Source: an uncultured Rikenella sp. (GTDB lineage Bacteria; Bacteroidota; Bacteroidia; Bacteroidales; Rikenellaceae). From it: DNA of 49,131 bases. Shown here one piece after another: positions 48,864-49,131 of this stretch; position 1 is the first letter of the stretch; every line of letters starts with the position of its first letter. Both the position numbers and the translations under genes were made by a program. The stretch is from positions 1-49,131 of the forward strand of contig NZ_CAJTMN010000006.1 of assembly GCF_910577125.1 (NCBI RefSeq). The letters are read 5' to 3'. The notes beneath the pieces were generated by a model, which saw nothing but the letters and a program-made list of their open reading frames with translations, did no database searches and was not told where the DNA came from.

Positions 48864-48895
48864 AAAATCGTTGGTTTATTCGTGTCTACCCGCAT

Positions 48896-49131
48896 GGAAC
48901 CGTACCTTTTCTGAAGAAAAGGTACCCAAAAGACTTTTAGATAGCTACGCTACTCCTTAGGCTCCGCAGTCCTCAGTCTTCGCGGGTCTGTCGGGCTGGG
49001 TTTCCGGTGTGGCGCGCTATTTATACGGGTAATACCTTAAGCGCGCCCACCGGGAAATCACAGCCCGACGAACAGGCCGAGAGTTGGGCCGCCGGCAGCT
49101 TTAGGATGCGTTAGCATCCTCTAAAGTTTTT
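48896..49131. repeat. Structured intergenic repeat, copy 2 (runs off the window)
   Basis: Same orientation as 31634-31930. Starts with GGAACCGTACCTTTTC, whose GTACCTTTTC-TGAA-GAAAAGGTAC is a perfect hairpin, shares the CTACGCTACTCCTTA stretch and the GAGAGTTGGGCC to CATCCTCTAA stretch, and has a longer central hairpin (arms about 48990-49017 and 49041-49069) around the same GCGCGC core. It contains no credible gene. It lacks about 75 bases present near the left end of copy 1. Confidence 0.85.

Noticed and set aside
1..49131. Diversity-generating retroelement within the window
   Set aside because: No reverse transcriptase, accessory gene or template repeat was found among the proteins here; only target-like tails are present.

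Overview
The window looks like a chromosomal segment of a Bacteroidales bacterium, probably an Alistipes-like member of the Rikenellaceae. This is inferred from perfect Bacteroidota -7 elements (TAnnTTTG) in front of many genes, a DPP11-type S46 peptidase, a ferredoxin-dependent 2-oxoacid oxidoreductase operon, the Bacteroidota-style SerA, FISUMP-like protein tails and high GC. No phage, plasmid, insertion sequence or CRISPR array is visible. Almost all coding space is housekeeping.

Layout. 1-717: three promoterless FISUMP-tail cassettes. 718-2900: fmt-nagA. 2909-5991 (minus): FabK/nitronate-monooxygenase-like gene, thiL, thiD, divIC-like gene. 6113-9098: ddl and a NagB-like/PIG-L fusion. 9341-11704: FtsX-type permease. 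11796-13948 (minus): PatB/MalY aminotransferase and a secreted phosphodiesterase. 14028-15143: rluB-like gene. 15237-18488: hypoxanthine-DNA glycosylase (minus), copper ATPase, one cassette, copper chaperone. 18496-20007: frameshifted yjbQ, GNAT, mntP. 20023-21286: one cassette and a secreted EEP hydrolase. 21357-23490 (minus): tRNA-Pro, hisN-like gene, queE, hpt. 23559-25164: purE, ZIP transporter, small membrane protein. 25294-26500: ExbB-like protein and a membrane LytTR regulator. 26527-29223 (minus): 2-oxoacid:ferredoxin oxidoreductase. 29408-33060 (minus): serC, a large structured repeat, serA, DUF1015. 33259-35958: yicC, gmk, nadD-TPR fusion, hypothetical. 36036-44263 (minus): MBL hydrolase, trmD, lpxB, FAH-family gene, maf, DPP11, aminopeptidase P, lipocalin. 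44352-47438: rlmD, mnmD, cdd, acetyltransferase. 47490-48034 (minus): two cassettes. 48062-48778 (minus): RluA-family synthase. 48896-end: second copy of the structured repeat.

The most unusual feature is a dispersed family of seven short cassettes at four intergenic loci. Each encodes only the last 60-64 residues of a FISUMP/C-type-lectin-like domain, from a conserved A-P-G-[YFS]-R start to a near-invariant L-R-C-L-S-E-stop end, with a highly variable interior. Six have no initiation codon upstream in frame; one (20023-20205) could be read from an ATG that overlaps a neighbouring gene. Two distant loci also share a 51-base leader and a 26-base trailer. They look like silent donors for C-terminal variation of a surface protein encoded elsewhere. 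The expressed gene and any recombinase or reverse transcriptase are not in this window.

A second repeat family (31634-31930 and 48896-49131) has conserved flanks around a long hairpin whose arms differ between copies but remain complementary, which suggests selection on structure.

Other oddities: an 8-G tract that frameshifts yjbQ, a NagB domain lacking canonical catalytic residues in front of a PIG-L deacetylase, a SerA lacking the usual Glu and His, and a TPR fused to NadD.
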